Counted from the first letter of the stretch, positions 27,909 to 38,036 are shown. The stretch: 40,888 bases of DNA from Isotricha intestinalis (GCA_023807065.1 JAJJLU010000459.1:1-40888), one strand, 5' to 3'. Translations and numbers: made by a program. Notes: generated by a model from the sequence alone, not told the origin.

Positions 27909-30035
27909 TTATTTTAAAGAACAAAAAACCAATCCATATTTTTCTTCTAAAATTAAATTTAAACTATTTTCAATTGTTTTTTGAAGAAGTAATAATTCAT
28001 TTTTATTATATTCATAAAAAATAAAATTTTTAGAATTTTTAACATGCATTAATTGTAATTGTTTATCTTGTTTTGAATAAAATGATTTTTCAATTTTTCT
28101 TTTATTAAATGAATAAGAATTTAAAGATATTTCTAAAAAAAATATTTTTTCTTTATTTATTTCTTGAGATTTTTCAATTAATTGTAAAATAAAAAATAAA
28201 AAACCCATAAATAATTTTCCTAATCTCTTTAATTTTGAATTATTATCTTTAATTATTTTTTCATTTAAAAATGCATTATCTTTATTAATCGAATATATAT
28301 CATTTAAAAGAATTTTTTCATTTATAATAAATTTTTTGTGAACATCATCATAATTAGCATAATCATTAAATTTATTTATTTCTCCTGTTTGAATCAAAAA
28401 CATAAAAATAAAATATAAAATTAAAGAATCATCAAAGATTTTGTTTTCTGATATTCCAGTATAATCCATACAAATATTTTGATTAACAGCCCAAATTTTA
28501 AATATAATAAACAAATTAATTATCATTGGATCTTGAAATAATATTTTTCCTAATATTTCACATAATTCAATATAATTTTTATTATTTTCTAAAAATATAA
28601 CTGTTTCTCTGTGAAGATGAAATGTATATTTAAAACAAAAATAACCTTTTCCATTAACTATTTTTTCAGCATAATCTTTAAATTCATGATATAATAATTG
28701 AAAATTATTTTCTGAAATATTTAAATTGAAAGCTAAAAAAGAAAAAGGACTTTGATCTTTATTTGATAACATAATCATATATAAAAAAGAATGAAATTTT
28801 GAAAAAGCCCATTTCAAATTATTTTCATTTATTTTTTTTTTAACTTCTTCTATAATAATATTTTTTATTTTTTCTATTGATTCTTCAAATTCATTAATTG
28901 ATAATAAATCAATCTGTTTTAAAAACATTTTATATAAAAATTTACCAAATTTAATATAGTCTGATATAAAAATATCCACATTTTTTAATATGTTTTGATT
29001 ATTTTTTTCTTTATTCAACTTTTGAAAATATTTCAAAAATGTTGTAGATCTAAAAATAATGTTTAAATATATTTGTTTTAATGTTTCATTACTATAATTT
29101 GAATCTATTTTATCAATGATTTTCTTAAAAATATAAATATATTGTTTATTTATTTCACTTAATCCTATAAAAATTCTTTCATCATGTTTTTGATTCATTT
29201 TTTCAATTATTTTAGATTCATTGTTTAACTCTTCAAAAAGATTTAACAAAGCTTCAGGTTTATTTAAAAAATCTTTTACACTTTCACTCAAGTTAATTAT
29301 TGGAACAAATGGAATATTTTCACTTTTTATCAAAATATTTTCTTCTTTTTTTTGTTTTTCTTTATTATTTAAAGAATTCAATTTTGATTGATATTTATTA
29401 AAAATGAGAAAATCCTCTTTATTTTTTTTATCTAATAATTTTCTTAATATATTAAATATTTTTCTAAATTCTTCTTCCTTTTCTTTTTGAAAATCTTCAT
29501 CGAAATTTTTAAAAATATAAAAAATTTTATTGAATATTGATAACATAATATTTTCATCAAAAAGTTTATTTATATATTCAATATAATCAGAAAAAAAATC
29601 AAAAGTTTTAATTGATGTTTTATATTCATGATTAATAAATACATTACCATAGGAAAAAATGAGAAATATAATTTCTAAACTTTTATATTGTAATAATTTA
29701 ATTTTATATTCATTTTGATTGTCATCAATTTTAATATCTATGAAAGAATTTTGAAAATTGTTTAAATTGTATAAATTATTAGATTTTGTATTATTTGAGA
29801 TTGTTTCTGTATCATTATTTATCTTAAAATTTATAGTTGTAGAAGGACTATTATTTGAATTAATTATTGGTATAATATGACTTTGAATATTTTTTTTTTT
29901 TTTTTTTAAAAATTCTTTAATAAATTCTCCAAATTCTCTTATTATTTGATTATATTTTTTACTTATATTACTTCCAATTTGATTAGAAATTTCACATAAT
30001 CCTATTTTAATGTCTTCAAGAAATTTTTCAGTCAT
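27909..30035 (-). CDS. Divergent protein with poly(A)-polymerase/TUTase-like C-terminal part
   Basis: The protein has 708 residues from ATG 30035 (MTEKFLEDIKIG). A longer frame to 30161 would overlap the divergent prolidase gene and adds only a hydrophobic stretch, so it is rejected. Residues 506-545 (INLFIIFKIWAVNQN, then SLILYFIFMFLIQ) resemble the central domain of non-canonical poly(A) polymerases and TUTases, which reads LxxxIKxWAxxxxI...SSYxLxLMxIxFLQ. Residues 602-640 (LGKLFMGFLFF, then LEISL) resemble the PAP-associated block (LGxLFxxFFxxY...ISIR). No nucleotidyltransferase GS...DxD site is visible ahead of it, so it may be inactive or a fold mimic. The N-terminal half is helical and low in complexity with no recognised domain. 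Confidence 0.7.
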   Translation of the reverse strand: MTEKFLEDIKIGLCEISNQIGSNISKKYNQIIREFGEFIKEFLKKKKKNIQSHIIPIINSNNSPSTTINFKINNDTETISNNTKSNNLYNLNNFQNSFIDIKIDDNQNEYKIKLLQYKSLEIIFLIFSYGNVFINHEYKTSIKTFDFFSDYIEYINKLFDENIMLSIFNKIFYIFKNFDEDFQKEKEEEFRKIFNILRKLLDKKNKEDFLIFNKYQSKLNSLNNKEKQKKEENILIKSENIPFVPIINLSESVKDFLNKPEALLNLFEELNNESKIIEKMNQKHDERIFIGLSEINKQYIYIFKKIIDKIDSNYSNETLKQIYLNIIFRSTTFLKYFQKLNKEKNNQNILKNVDIFISDYIKFGKFLYKMFLKQIDLLSINEFEESIEKIKNIIIEEVKKKINENNLKWAFSKFHSFLYMIMLSNKDQSPFSFLAFNLNISENNFQLLYHEFKDYAEKIVNGKGYFCFKYTFHLHRETVIFLENNKNYIELCEILGKILFQDPMIINLFIIFKIWAVNQNICMDYTGISENKIFDDSLILYFIFMFLIQTGEINKFNDYANYDDVHKKFIINEKILLNDIYSINKDNAFLNEKIIKDNNSKLKRLGKLFMGFLFFILQLIEKSQEINKEKIFFLEISLNSYSFNKRKIEKSFYSKQDKQLQLMHVKNSKNFIFYEYNKNELLLLQKTIENSLNLILEEKYGLVFCSLK

Positions 30036-30118
30036 TATATTTAAAAGTAGAAAAATATAATATTTAAAAAAAATAATATTTAATAATAAAGTTAATATAA
30101 AATAGATAAAAACCTTAC
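30036..30118. promoter_or_regulatory. Head-to-head intergenic region, probable bidirectional promoter
   Basis: 83 bp separate the divergent start codons of the TUTase-like gene and prolidase. It is A/T-rich, with repeated AATATTTAA-type words. No recognised motif is present. Confidence 0.45.
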
Positions 30119-31561
30119 ATGTCTGATTACTCAAAATCTGAATTAACAGGATTACCTCCATATTTCTTTAAAATAAATAGAGAAAATTTTATTAAAAATT
30201 TAAAATCAAAATTAGAGTCTTTACCTGAAGGAAGTTTTCTTTTTTTAAAAGGAGGTGAAGAATTATTTAGGTATGATAATGATGATGATTATCATTATTT
30301 TATTCAAGAATCCAATTTTTATTTTTTAACTGGAGTGAGAGAACCAAATTATTATGCTATTGTTAATTTAACAGATGCTTCTTTTTCAATTTTTGTTCCT
30401 TTACCAGATGAAAGAACTAAAGTTTTTTTCCATGTTGAAACTTTAGATGATATAGCAAAAAAATATGATTGTAAAGCTTTTGATATATTAAAAATGCCTT
30501 CAGAAATTGCTAAATTAAATCCAAATAAATTATATGTTTTAAATGGTATTAATAGTGATTCAGGTTTAAAAGTTTTATCATCTGATTATCATTTTGTTCA
30601 TCCTTATGAAGATTTAAATGATTTAATAGATCATAATTCATTAATATATGAAATTTTAGCTGATACTAGAACAAGAAAATCAAATTATGAAATAGATTTA
30701 ATGAGATATTTAGTAAAAGTTACATGTGATGCTTATATATTTACAATGAAAAATATAAAAGAAAAAATGATTGAAAGAGATGTTGAAAATATTTTTTACA
30801 GATATGTTCGTGAAAAATTATATATGAGAAATCATGGATATGAACATATATGTGCATGTGGAGCTAACAGTGCAACATTACATTATATTGAAAATGACCA
30901 AGAATTAAAAAATGAAAAGTTACTATTACTTGATATGGGAGGAATGTTAGCAGGATACATTAGTGATATTACAATAACATTTCCAGTAGGTGGAAAATTT
31001 AATGAAAACCAAAGAAAAATCTATCAATTTGTACTTGATGCAAATAGAGCAGTTATTAAAAATTGTAAACCAGGTGTTAATTGGGTGGATATGCATTTAT
31101 TAGCAGAAAAAGTAATTCTTGAAGGATTAAAAAGTATGGATTTATTAAAAGGAGATGTAGATAATATGGTTAAAGATAGAGTTGGATATTATTTTATGCC
31201 TTGTGGATTAGGACATTTTCTTGGATTAAATGTTCATGATGTTGGTGGTTATTTATCATTTACTCCTAAAAGAAGAGAAGAAAAAGGTTTAAGTAATTTG
31301 AGAACAGGAAGAAATCTTGCAGCTGGTAACATAATTACTGTTGAACCTGGAATTTATTTTATTCCATTTTTATTGGAAAAAGCTTTTGTAGATGAGAAAA
31401 TTAAAGACTATTTTAATGAAGAAAAATTAAGAACCTTTTTTGATTTTGGTGGAGTAAGAATAGAAGATGATATTTTAATAACAGAAGAAGGGTGTGAAAA
31501 TTTAAGTGAAAGTCTACCTAGAACAATTGAAGAAATTGAAGCAATTATGAAAAATAATTAA
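30119..31561 (+). CDS. PEPD: Xaa-Pro dipeptidase (prolidase), M24B metallopeptidase
   Basis: The protein has 480 residues; human PEPD has 493. Prolidase splits dipeptides with C-terminal proline in the cytosol and needs two metal ions. All ligands are visible: Asp272 in LLDMGG, Asp283 in SDIT, His366 in GLGHFLGLNVHDVGGY, Glu409 in TVEPGIYF and Glu449 in GGVRIEDD. The supporting His373 and Arg398 (LRTGRNL) are also present. The N-terminal creatinase-like domain (1-180) includes FYFLTGVREP. The C-terminal PRTIEEIEAIM matches the PEPD ending. These PEPD-specific blocks separate it from aminopeptidase P. The ATG lies 83 bp from the divergent gene. Confidence 0.95.
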   Translation: MSDYSKSELTGLPPYFFKINRENFIKNLKSKLESLPEGSFLFLKGGEELFRYDNDDDYHYFIQESNFYFLTGVREPNYYAIVNLTDASFSIFVPLPDERTKVFFHVETLDDIAKKYDCKAFDILKMPSEIAKLNPNKLYVLNGINSDSGLKVLSSDYHFVHPYEDLNDLIDHNSLIYEILADTRTRKSNYEIDLMRYLVKVTCDAYIFTMKNIKEKMIERDVENIFYRYVREKLYMRNHGYEHICACGANSATLHYIENDQELKNEKLLLLDMGGMLAGYISDITITFPVGGKFNENQRKIYQFVLDANRAVIKNCKPGVNWVDMHLLAEKVILEGLKSMDLLKGDVDNMVKDRVGYYFMPCGLGHFLGLNVHDVGGYLSFTPKRREEKGLSNLRTGRNLAAGNIITVEPGIYFIPFLLEKAFVDEKIKDYFNEEKLRTFFDFGGVRIEDDILITEEGCENLSESLPRTIEEIEAIMKNN

Positions 31562-31679
31562 ATAAAAAATTATTATTCTTTTGAAAAAATATTTTAAAAC
31601 AATTATTTCATTTTACTTTTGTTAATTATAAAAGTATTTTTTATAAATTCATAAAATTTAATGTTTTTAACAAATTAAA

Positions 31680-33125
31680 ATGGATATAAATAATACTGGA
31701 CCAAGCACAACTTACTCTACTGTAGCACATACAGTTATTCCTAAAACTTCATCGAAACAAAATTTATATTATAATACTCCTAATAATGAAATTGAAGAAA
31801 TAAACCAAAAAAATGAATTAATAACTCAAGTTTCAATAGAAGAAAATTTAAAAATCCAGAATAAAAATTTACAAAATCAAATTACTGTTTTAACAGGAAG
31901 AATTAAAATTTATGAAAATGATTATTTAGAAAAAACAAAATCGTTGACAAGTCAAATTAAAAATTTTGGGGTAACAGAAATGAATTATAAAAACCAAATA
32001 AAACAATTACAAAAAGAAAATGAATATTTAAAAAATCAAATAAATGATTTAGAATTAACATTTATTTCATTAAAAAAAGAGGTAAAAAGTTTATTAATAA
32101 ATCAGACTTTAAGTAATAATAATTCAAACAATAATATAAATAATAAAAAAAGAAGTCATTCAACAAATCAAAACAATAAAATAATAACAGTTCCAAAATT
32201 AGTAGTTAAAGAAAAAGATAATCCTGAAACAGAAAGAAGATTAAATGAATTAGTTAATATTGTCAAACAATATTCAAAAGAAATTACAAAATTAAAAAAA
32301 GAAAATTTAAATCTTTCACAAAATTTACAAAATTACAATAATAGTTTTCAAAACAACAATTCAAATTTAACAACTTTACAAAATGATGATTCTTTATTAA
32401 TGAAAATTTCAAATATTATTAACAATGAATTATATCTTATTACACAATGGGTTGAAACTTATATGGGAGATGATTATGATAAAAATTTTGAAATTCCTTC
32501 TTTGTTTAATGAAGAAGAAAGTAATTTTGATAGTGATGATATTATTTCTAAAATCAATAATTGCATTCAATTTCCTTCTTTAAAACATTGTTTGGAGAAA
32601 TCCAGAATTAAAATTAATTCAATATTAAATAAAAATGAAAAAGAATGTATTGATTTAAAAAATTTATTAAAACAAACTGAATTTAAAAACAATCAAATGA
32701 AGGAAGAATTAAATAATTTAAAACAAGAAATATTTAATTTAAATTCCAAAGATTTAAATTTAAATAAAATTTGTGATGATTTACAAAAAGATAATAAAAA
32801 AAATGAAGATTTAATATCAGAATTAAAATCTTCTTTGATCCAATCAAAAAATATACATGATAAATATTTAAATAATCTTTATGAAATGGTAACTAATGAA
32901 ATTAATGCGACTTTAAAAGATATTAATTTCAAAACCTTTCATGATAAATTATTAAACGCTAATTCAGACAATTTAAATAGTATTACTGATATGTTAAGTA
33001 CAAATCTTGATAAAATGATAGAATTTATTCAAAATTTGAAATATGATTATATTAAACAAAAAGAAGAAAATATTAAATTTCTCAATGATAAAGTTAATGA
33101 TACTTTAAAAATGTTTGATAAATAA
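31680..33125 (+). CDS. Coiled-coil protein, function unknown
   Basis: The protein has 481 residues. A short Ser/Thr-rich start (GPSTTYSTVAHTVIPKTSSK) is followed by coiled coils at about 45-145 and 180-220. A less charged middle segment has LYLITQWVETYMGDDYDKNFEIPSLF (about 245-275), and more coils run from 310 to 400. The last 80 residues form another helical part. The non-coil segment with WVETYMGDD could be a small folded domain, but I do not recognise it. The layout would suit a cytoskeletal or basal-body protein; this is a guess. It follows prolidase by 118 bp on the same strand. Confidence 0.75.
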   Translation: MDINNTGPSTTYSTVAHTVIPKTSSKQNLYYNTPNNEIEEINQKNELITQVSIEENLKIQNKNLQNQITVLTGRIKIYENDYLEKTKSLTSQIKNFGVTEMNYKNQIKQLQKENEYLKNQINDLELTFISLKKEVKSLLINQTLSNNNSNNNINNKKRSHSTNQNNKIITVPKLVVKEKDNPETERRLNELVNIVKQYSKEITKLKKENLNLSQNLQNYNNSFQNNNSNLTTLQNDDSLLMKISNIINNELYLITQWVETYMGDDYDKNFEIPSLFNEEESNFDSDDIISKINNCIQFPSLKHCLEKSRIKINSILNKNEKECIDLKNLLKQTEFKNNQMKEELNNLKQEIFNLNSKDLNLNKICDDLQKDNKKNEDLISELKSSLIQSKNIHDKYLNNLYEMVTNEINATLKDINFKTFHDKLLNANSDNLNSITDMLSTNLDKMIEFIQNLKYDYIKQKEENIKFLNDKVNDTLKMFDK

Positions 33126-33476
33126 TAAATTTTGTTGTTAATTTTTTTTTTTCAAATTTTAATTTAAAAAAATAAGACTTATTTTTTATTAATAAAAAAT
33201 GTATGCAATAAATATAGAATTATTTAAAATATTGGATTTATAATAGGTATGATTTTCCATTACATTATAAAAAAGAAAAAGAATATTCATCATCTTATGG
33301 AATATTCTTTTCATAATTCCCCTTAGCTTGATTTTTCCCTTTTAATTATATATATAAATCAAATGAGCATAAGACTATATTTTTCTTTATTTACAAATTA
33401 TAATTATTGAGAAAAATTGTAAAATTTAATTCAAAATTTTCATTAATAATACGATTATATCATTATTATGAACATA
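33126..33476. other. Intergenic AT-rich DNA
   Basis: About 350 bp with no coding signal or repeat recognised. Confidence 0.4.
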
Positions 33477-33900
33477 TATATAGATGAAAAATATGTAAAA
33501 TTAAGAGTATTTCAAAATTTCTATGTAAAAGATATGAAGTTAATAATATTAAATAGAAAATGATATTCAATTGAATTAAAAAATGTTTCTTAAAAAGTTT
33601 CTGATTATTTAAAAATATTTGATAAATATTATTATGAAAAGATTTTAATTATTAAAGGTCGAGATGGATATTATATATTTAGCAATTATATTATAAAATG
33701 TGATAATACTTATGAAAGTGGAAATTTTTTATAAATCATTTGGGTTTCAATTATTTATTTATCACAGATTTTAATCATTATAATTATTCTTATCCAGTTG
33801 AAATGGTTTAAGATAGATACTTTTGCGTTTTAATAAAAATGATTTAAATTCTTTCAGCTATGATAAAAAAAGCAAACAAATTATCTCTTTAATATATTTT
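33477..33900 (+). pseudogene. Decayed gene of unknown family
   Basis: One plus-strand frame reads coherent protein from about 33477: KYVKLRVFQNFYVKDMKLII, then NRK, a TGA (33561-33563), and YSIELKNVS. A TAA follows (33591-33593), then KVSDYLKIFDKYYYEKILII and GRDGYYIFSNYIIKCDNTY. After a frame change it continues as NHLGFNYLFITDFNHYNYS. The composition is that of a real folded protein rather than random AT-rich DNA. The family is not recognised. Ends are approximate. Confidence 0.45.
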
Positions 33901-34234
33901 ATTTTGTTTTTCCCTTTTTTATCTTGAAAAGAACTAAAAGAAATAATGAATATTCTATATATCTAAATTGATTTAACAAATTAATGAGTATTGATTATCT
34001 AATTCCTATGATTTTATATTCATATCTACTTATAAATAAATGATAATTGAATTTAATTTTTCTATATAAAAAAATATTCCAAAATTTTGAGTCTTATTTA
34101 AATAAAAAAAATGATAATTAAAAAAAGTAAAACACTAAATCAAAGAAAAGAAAAAAAAATAAATTTAAAACACCTTTCAAATTTTTTTAATAAATAACCA
34201 AATAATATTAAATAATTTCATTTAATCGAAAATT
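33901..34234. other. Intergenic AT-rich DNA
   Basis: About 330 bp downstream of the phosphoglycerate mutase gene. Nothing is recognised. Confidence 0.4.
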
Positions 34235-34990
34235 TTATTTTTTAACAGAATCTTGGTTTTTAACAGCATTAATTTTAGCATTAATAGCTTCTTGATCACC
34301 AAGATAATAATGTTTAATTGGTTTTAAATCAGCATCTAATTCATAAACAAGTGGAATACCAGTAGGAATATTTAATTCAGCAATTTCAGCATCAGAAATA
34401 TTATCTAAATATTTAACTAAAGCTCTAAGAGAATTACCATGAGCAGCAATTAAAATTCTTTTTCCACTTTTAATATCAGGAACAATAGTACTTTCATAAT
34501 AAGGAATAACTCTAGCAACAGTATCTTTTAAACTTTCATGAAGAGGTAAATTTTTTTTATCAACTCCTTTATATTGAGGATGTAAAGCAGGATTTCTTTT
34601 ATCATCTTCTTTAAGAGCAGGTGGTGGAATATCATATGATCTTCTCCATTCATGTACTTTCTCAGATCCATATTTCTCAGCTGTTTCTTTCTTATTTAAT
34701 CCTTGTAAATCTCCATAATGTCTTTCATTAAGACGATAATCTTTTTCTACAGGAATATATAATTGATCTACTTGATCAAGAACATAAAATGCAGTATGAA
34801 TTGCTCTTTTTAAAACTGAAGTGAAACATTTGTCAAATTTATATCCTTGTTCTTTAAGTACTTTACCTCCTGCAATTGCTTCTTCTACACCTTTGTCTGA
34901 TAGAGGAACATCTGTCCAACCTGTGAAAAGGTTTAATTTATTCCATTCTGATTCTCCGTGACGGACAAGGACTAATTTATGTGTTGCCAT
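34235..34990 (-). CDS. gpmA: 2,3-bisphosphoglycerate-dependent phosphoglycerate mutase
   Basis: The protein has 251 residues; E. coli GpmA has 250. The enzyme interconverts 3- and 2-phosphoglycerate in glycolysis in the cytosol, through a phosphohistidine. The catalytic block [10 protein letters not shown] (8-17) carries His11. The supporting residues are Arg62 (KRAIHTA), Glu89 in [12 protein letters not shown], and His184 in [22 protein letters not shown] and RRSYDIPPP are standard for the tetrameric/dimeric dPGM family. The gene is clearly GC-richer than its neighbours and uses codons such as GTC, CTT, CGT and GCA more often. This suits high expression, and bacterial ancestry is also possible because the bacterial and eukaryotic forms are very alike. 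Confidence 0.97.
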   Translation of the reverse strand: MATHKLVLVRHGESEWNKLNLFTGWTDVPLSDKGVEEAIAGGKVLKEQGYKFDKCFTSVLKRAIHTAFYVLDQVDQLYIPVEKDYRLNERHYGDLQGLNKKETAEKYGSEKVHEWRRSYDIPPPALKEDDKRNPALHPQYKGVDKKNLPLHESLKDTVARVIPYYESTIVPDIKSGKRILIAAHGNSLRALVKYLDNISDAEIAELNIPTGIPLVYELDADLKPIKHYYLGDQEAINAKINAVKNQDSVKK

Positions 34991-35890
34991 TTTTTTTATA
35001 TATTTTTTTGTTTTTTTGTATTTATAGATAATTGAAATTTTTTTTTTTTTATTTTTTGATTCTTTTAATTTACTTTTTTATCAATTTTATTATATAGGTT
35101 TTGTAGTTTGCCTTTGATTATGAATTAGATTTTTTATTCTTTGATTATGGATTTTTTTTAAGGGTTTTTTTCTTTTTTTGTTGACAGTATTAGCTTTGGT
35201 ATTAAATAATCATTTTTACAACATTAAAAAATTCTTTTATTTAAATTTAATAATTAAAATGAAATTAATTTTTTTTAAAATTATTTTTTAATGAATTCTA
35301 TTTTTTGGAGTTTTTGAATATTTTTCAAAAAAAAATTTTTATCTTTATTTCGAAATATAATTATATTATATAAAATATATTCCAATAATGAATTTAAAAT
35401 TTTATTTAATAATTATTTATGACATTTATATCTGTTATTTCATAATAAAAAATCATATTAAAAGTATTAAATTTAAATGATAAATTAAATTCATAGTTTA
35501 TTGAAATATTTATTACAATTAAGAAATCAGGAATAATTGAGAAATAACACTTATCTTTTTCTTAACTTCAATAATATATTTGTTGGTTTGCAACTAAAAA
35601 ATAATATAGATAAAATATTTTTTTTTATCCTTTTGTTTTCATTTAATAAATATATTCATTTAATAAGGAGTTAGAGAAAGTTTAAAATAGATAATTGATT
35701 ATTAGAAAAACAAATTTAATAATTTATCAACGGAAAATATTTCAATCTATTTATTTTAATTATTCAAGAATAAAATGAATAAAAAGACATTTTAATTATA
35801 TCTTCAGATTTAATTTCCCTTTTATAATATGCTTAGTTTCATTTTTTTCCGTAATGTATTTTTTTAAAAAAATTAAAAAAAAATAAAAAA
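34991..35890. other. Intergenic region between divergent mutase and CDPK genes
   Basis: 900 bp of AT-rich DNA that must contain both 5' regions. Poly-T runs lie just upstream of the mutase start (35041-35070 region). No coding signal, tRNA or repeat is recognised. Confidence 0.5.
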
Positions 35891-37309
35891 ATGAATGATA
35901 AAAATAAACATATATGTTTTAATAAACAAACATTCACAGGACAAATAAAAGGATTATTAACAGATTATTATGAAATAATAAAAGAAATAGGACAAGGTTC
36001 ATTTGGGAAAGTATATAAAATAAGAAATAAAAAAGGAGAATATAGAGCATCTAAACAAATATCAAAAAGTGTATTTAAAAAAAATATAAAACAATTTATT
36101 AGAGAAATGAATGTGTTAATGAAAATAGATGGTCCATATGTAGTTAAATTATATGAAATATTTGAAGAATCTAGATTTATACATATAGTAATGGAAGAAT
36201 GTAAAGGAGGACAGTTATCAGATAGAATAATACAAAATATAAAAAATAATAAATTTTATACAGAAAGAGAAATAGCAAAAGTATTTCAACAAATAATGAG
36301 TGCAATAGCATATTGTCATGATAATGGAATCGCTCATAGAGATTTAAAACCAGAAAATATATTATATACTAATCAAGGAGAAAATATAGATGATTCAATT
36401 AAAGTTATTGATTTTGGTTTAAGTAGACTTTTTCATGAAAAAAAAATGAATACTAAAGTAGGAACACCATATTATGTTGCTCCAGAGGTTTTATTAAAAA
36501 AATATAATGAAAAATGTGATATTTGGTCTGCTGCAGTAATATTATATATTTTATTATCTGGAGAAATACCTTTTAATGGTGATAATGATAGAGAAATTTA
36601 TGATGCTATTTCTAATTATAAATATAATTTTAATTCTAATCAATGGAAACAAATTTCTCCTAGTGCTATTGATCTTATTAAAAAATGTTTAGTTCCTGAA
36701 AATATTAGGTTAAGTGCAAAAGAAGTGTTAGAACATCCTTGGTTTAAAAATGTAGAAAATTTGAATAGGAATTTTGAAATAAATGTTAAAGTCTTTATGA
36801 ATTATATTAATTCTGTTAAATTAAAACAAATGATTTTTACTTATATTGCTACAAGATTAACTCCTGAAGAAGAAGTAAAATTAAAAAATATTTTTATTTC
36901 TTATGATAAAGATAAAGATGGTAATATTAGTTTAAATGAATTAAAACTTGGTTTAAAACAATTACATTCTAATGATTTAGTTGAAAAAGATATTGAAAAT
37001 ATATATGATTCTTTAGATACTGATAAAGATGGTAAAATTTTGTATACTGAATTTTTAGCGGCTTTAGTTGGAGAAAGAGAAATTTTGACTGAAGAAAAAT
37101 TATATCGAGCCTTTTTATTTTTAGATAAAGATGGTTCTGGTAAAATTGATAAAGCTGCTATTAAAAATGTTATTCTTCATAATAAATATATTGATGCTGA
37201 AATTGATAATATTATTGAAGATGCTGATAAAAATAAAGATGGAGTTATTGACTATAATGAATTCCTCGATATGATGGGATTTGGTTGTGATGATGAACAA
37301 ACTGATTAA
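35891..37309 (+). CDS. Calcium-dependent protein kinase (CDPK)
   Basis: The protein has 472 residues: a Ser/Thr kinase fused to a calmodulin-like domain, the plant/alveolate CDPK form. Kinase landmarks are the G-loop GQGSFG (34-39), the ATP-binding lysine in ASK (Lys55), HRDLKPEN (149-156), DFG (174-176) and GTPYYVAPE (191-199). A junction helix follows (about 290-320). EF-hand loops lie at 339-350, 376-387, 412-423 and 446-457. Loops 1, 2 and 4 have Asp at position 1 and Glu at 12. Loop 3 (DKDGSGKIDKAA) has Ala at 12, so it probably binds calcium weakly or not at all. There is no N-terminal Gly for myristoylation. Calcium should release the junction from the kinase lobe, as in the family. 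Confidence 0.95.
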   Translation: MNDKNKHICFNKQTFTGQIKGLLTDYYEIIKEIGQGSFGKVYKIRNKKGEYRASKQISKSVFKKNIKQFIREMNVLMKIDGPYVVKLYEIFEESRFIHIVMEECKGGQLSDRIIQNIKNNKFYTEREIAKVFQQIMSAIAYCHDNGIAHRDLKPENILYTNQGENIDDSIKVIDFGLSRLFHEKKMNTKVGTPYYVAPEVLLKKYNEKCDIWSAAVILYILLSGEIPFNGDNDREIYDAISNYKYNFNSNQWKQISPSAIDLIKKCLVPENIRLSAKEVLEHPWFKNVENLNRNFEINVKVFMNYINSVKLKQMIFTYIATRLTPEEEVKLKNIFISYDKDKDGNISLNELKLGLKQLHSNDLVEKDIENIYDSLDTDKDGKILYTEFLAALVGEREILTEEKLYRAFLFLDKDGSGKIDKAAIKNVILHNKYIDAEIDNIIEDADKNKDGVIDYNEFLDMMGFGCDDEQTD

Positions 37310-37373
37310 TAATTATATATTTTTTAAATATAAAAGAATAATTAAAATTTCTTATATAAAATACATAAATAAA

Positions 37374-38036
37374 TTATTGTAAACCTTCTCTATATTTTTT
37401 TTGATATATTTTTCTTGTACTTTTTTTATTAAAATAATTCATTATTCCATACTCCATAAAATCATCTAAACATTTTTTTGTTTCATCATCAAAATTTAAA
37501 TTTATATATAAAAATTTATTTATTTTAATATTATATTTGTTGCAATATTCATTGTTATTTAATTTTCTAAAATCATTCTCATAAATATCATAAAATGTTT
37601 TGTCTAAGATTTCTATTATTTCTTGAATATTATTTTCCTCAATGTATTTAATTAACTCATCATTTTTGTTTGATTTTTTTCTTTTATATTTTTTGGAAAT
37701 TGGAAAATCTAAAAAAATTTTTTTTATTTTTGATTTGAAAAAATATATATTAAATAATGTTGAACCATCTCTAATTATTTCTCCCTGAATTTTCATAAAT
37801 TGTTTTGGAATATTCTTTTTTATTAAAATAGAATTCAAAAGATTTATTATATACTTCATACAATACACTTTTATTTTATAAAATATATTATCTTCACTTG
37901 TTTTATTATGTCTTCCAATTTTTAATTTATTTTTTCCATCTTTATCATCAATTCTTTTTCTTCCTATTTTTTCTGATTCTTTAGTTCTTTTCCTTTTTTT
38001 TTTTTTGAAAATTTCATTCAAATTATTCTCAGACAT
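37374..38036 (-). CDS. Small basic nuclear-type protein, unknown family
   Basis: The protein has 220 residues. The N-terminus has a strong basic cluster (KKKKRKR at about 11-17) suitable as a nuclear localisation signal, followed by more Lys/Arg. The segment GRHNKTSEDNIFYKIKVYC (about 41-59) reads like a defined motif (HNKxSxDN, then a helix), and helices continue to about residue 90. The rest is helical with aromatic residues (NKFLYINLNFDDETKKCLDDF). No DNA-binding fold or enzyme can be named with confidence. Its stop is 64 bp from the convergent CDPK stop. Confidence 0.7.
   Translation of the reverse strand: MSENNLNEIFKKKKRKRTKESEKIGRKRIDDKDGKNKLKIGRHNKTSEDNIFYKIKVYCMKYIINLLNSILIKKNIPKQFMKIQGEIIRDGSTLFNIYFFKSKIKKIFLDFPISKKYKRKKSNKNDELIKYIEENNIQEIIEILDKTFYDIYENDFRKLNNNEYCNKYNIKINKFLYINLNFDDETKKCLDDFMEYGIMNYFNKKSTRKIYQKKYREGLQ

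Noticed and set aside
30036..30161. N-terminal extension of the TUTase-like gene to an ATG at 30161
   Set aside because: It would overlap the start of prolidase on the other strand and adds only AT-rich hydrophobic residues. The ATG at 30035 gives a normal N-terminus.
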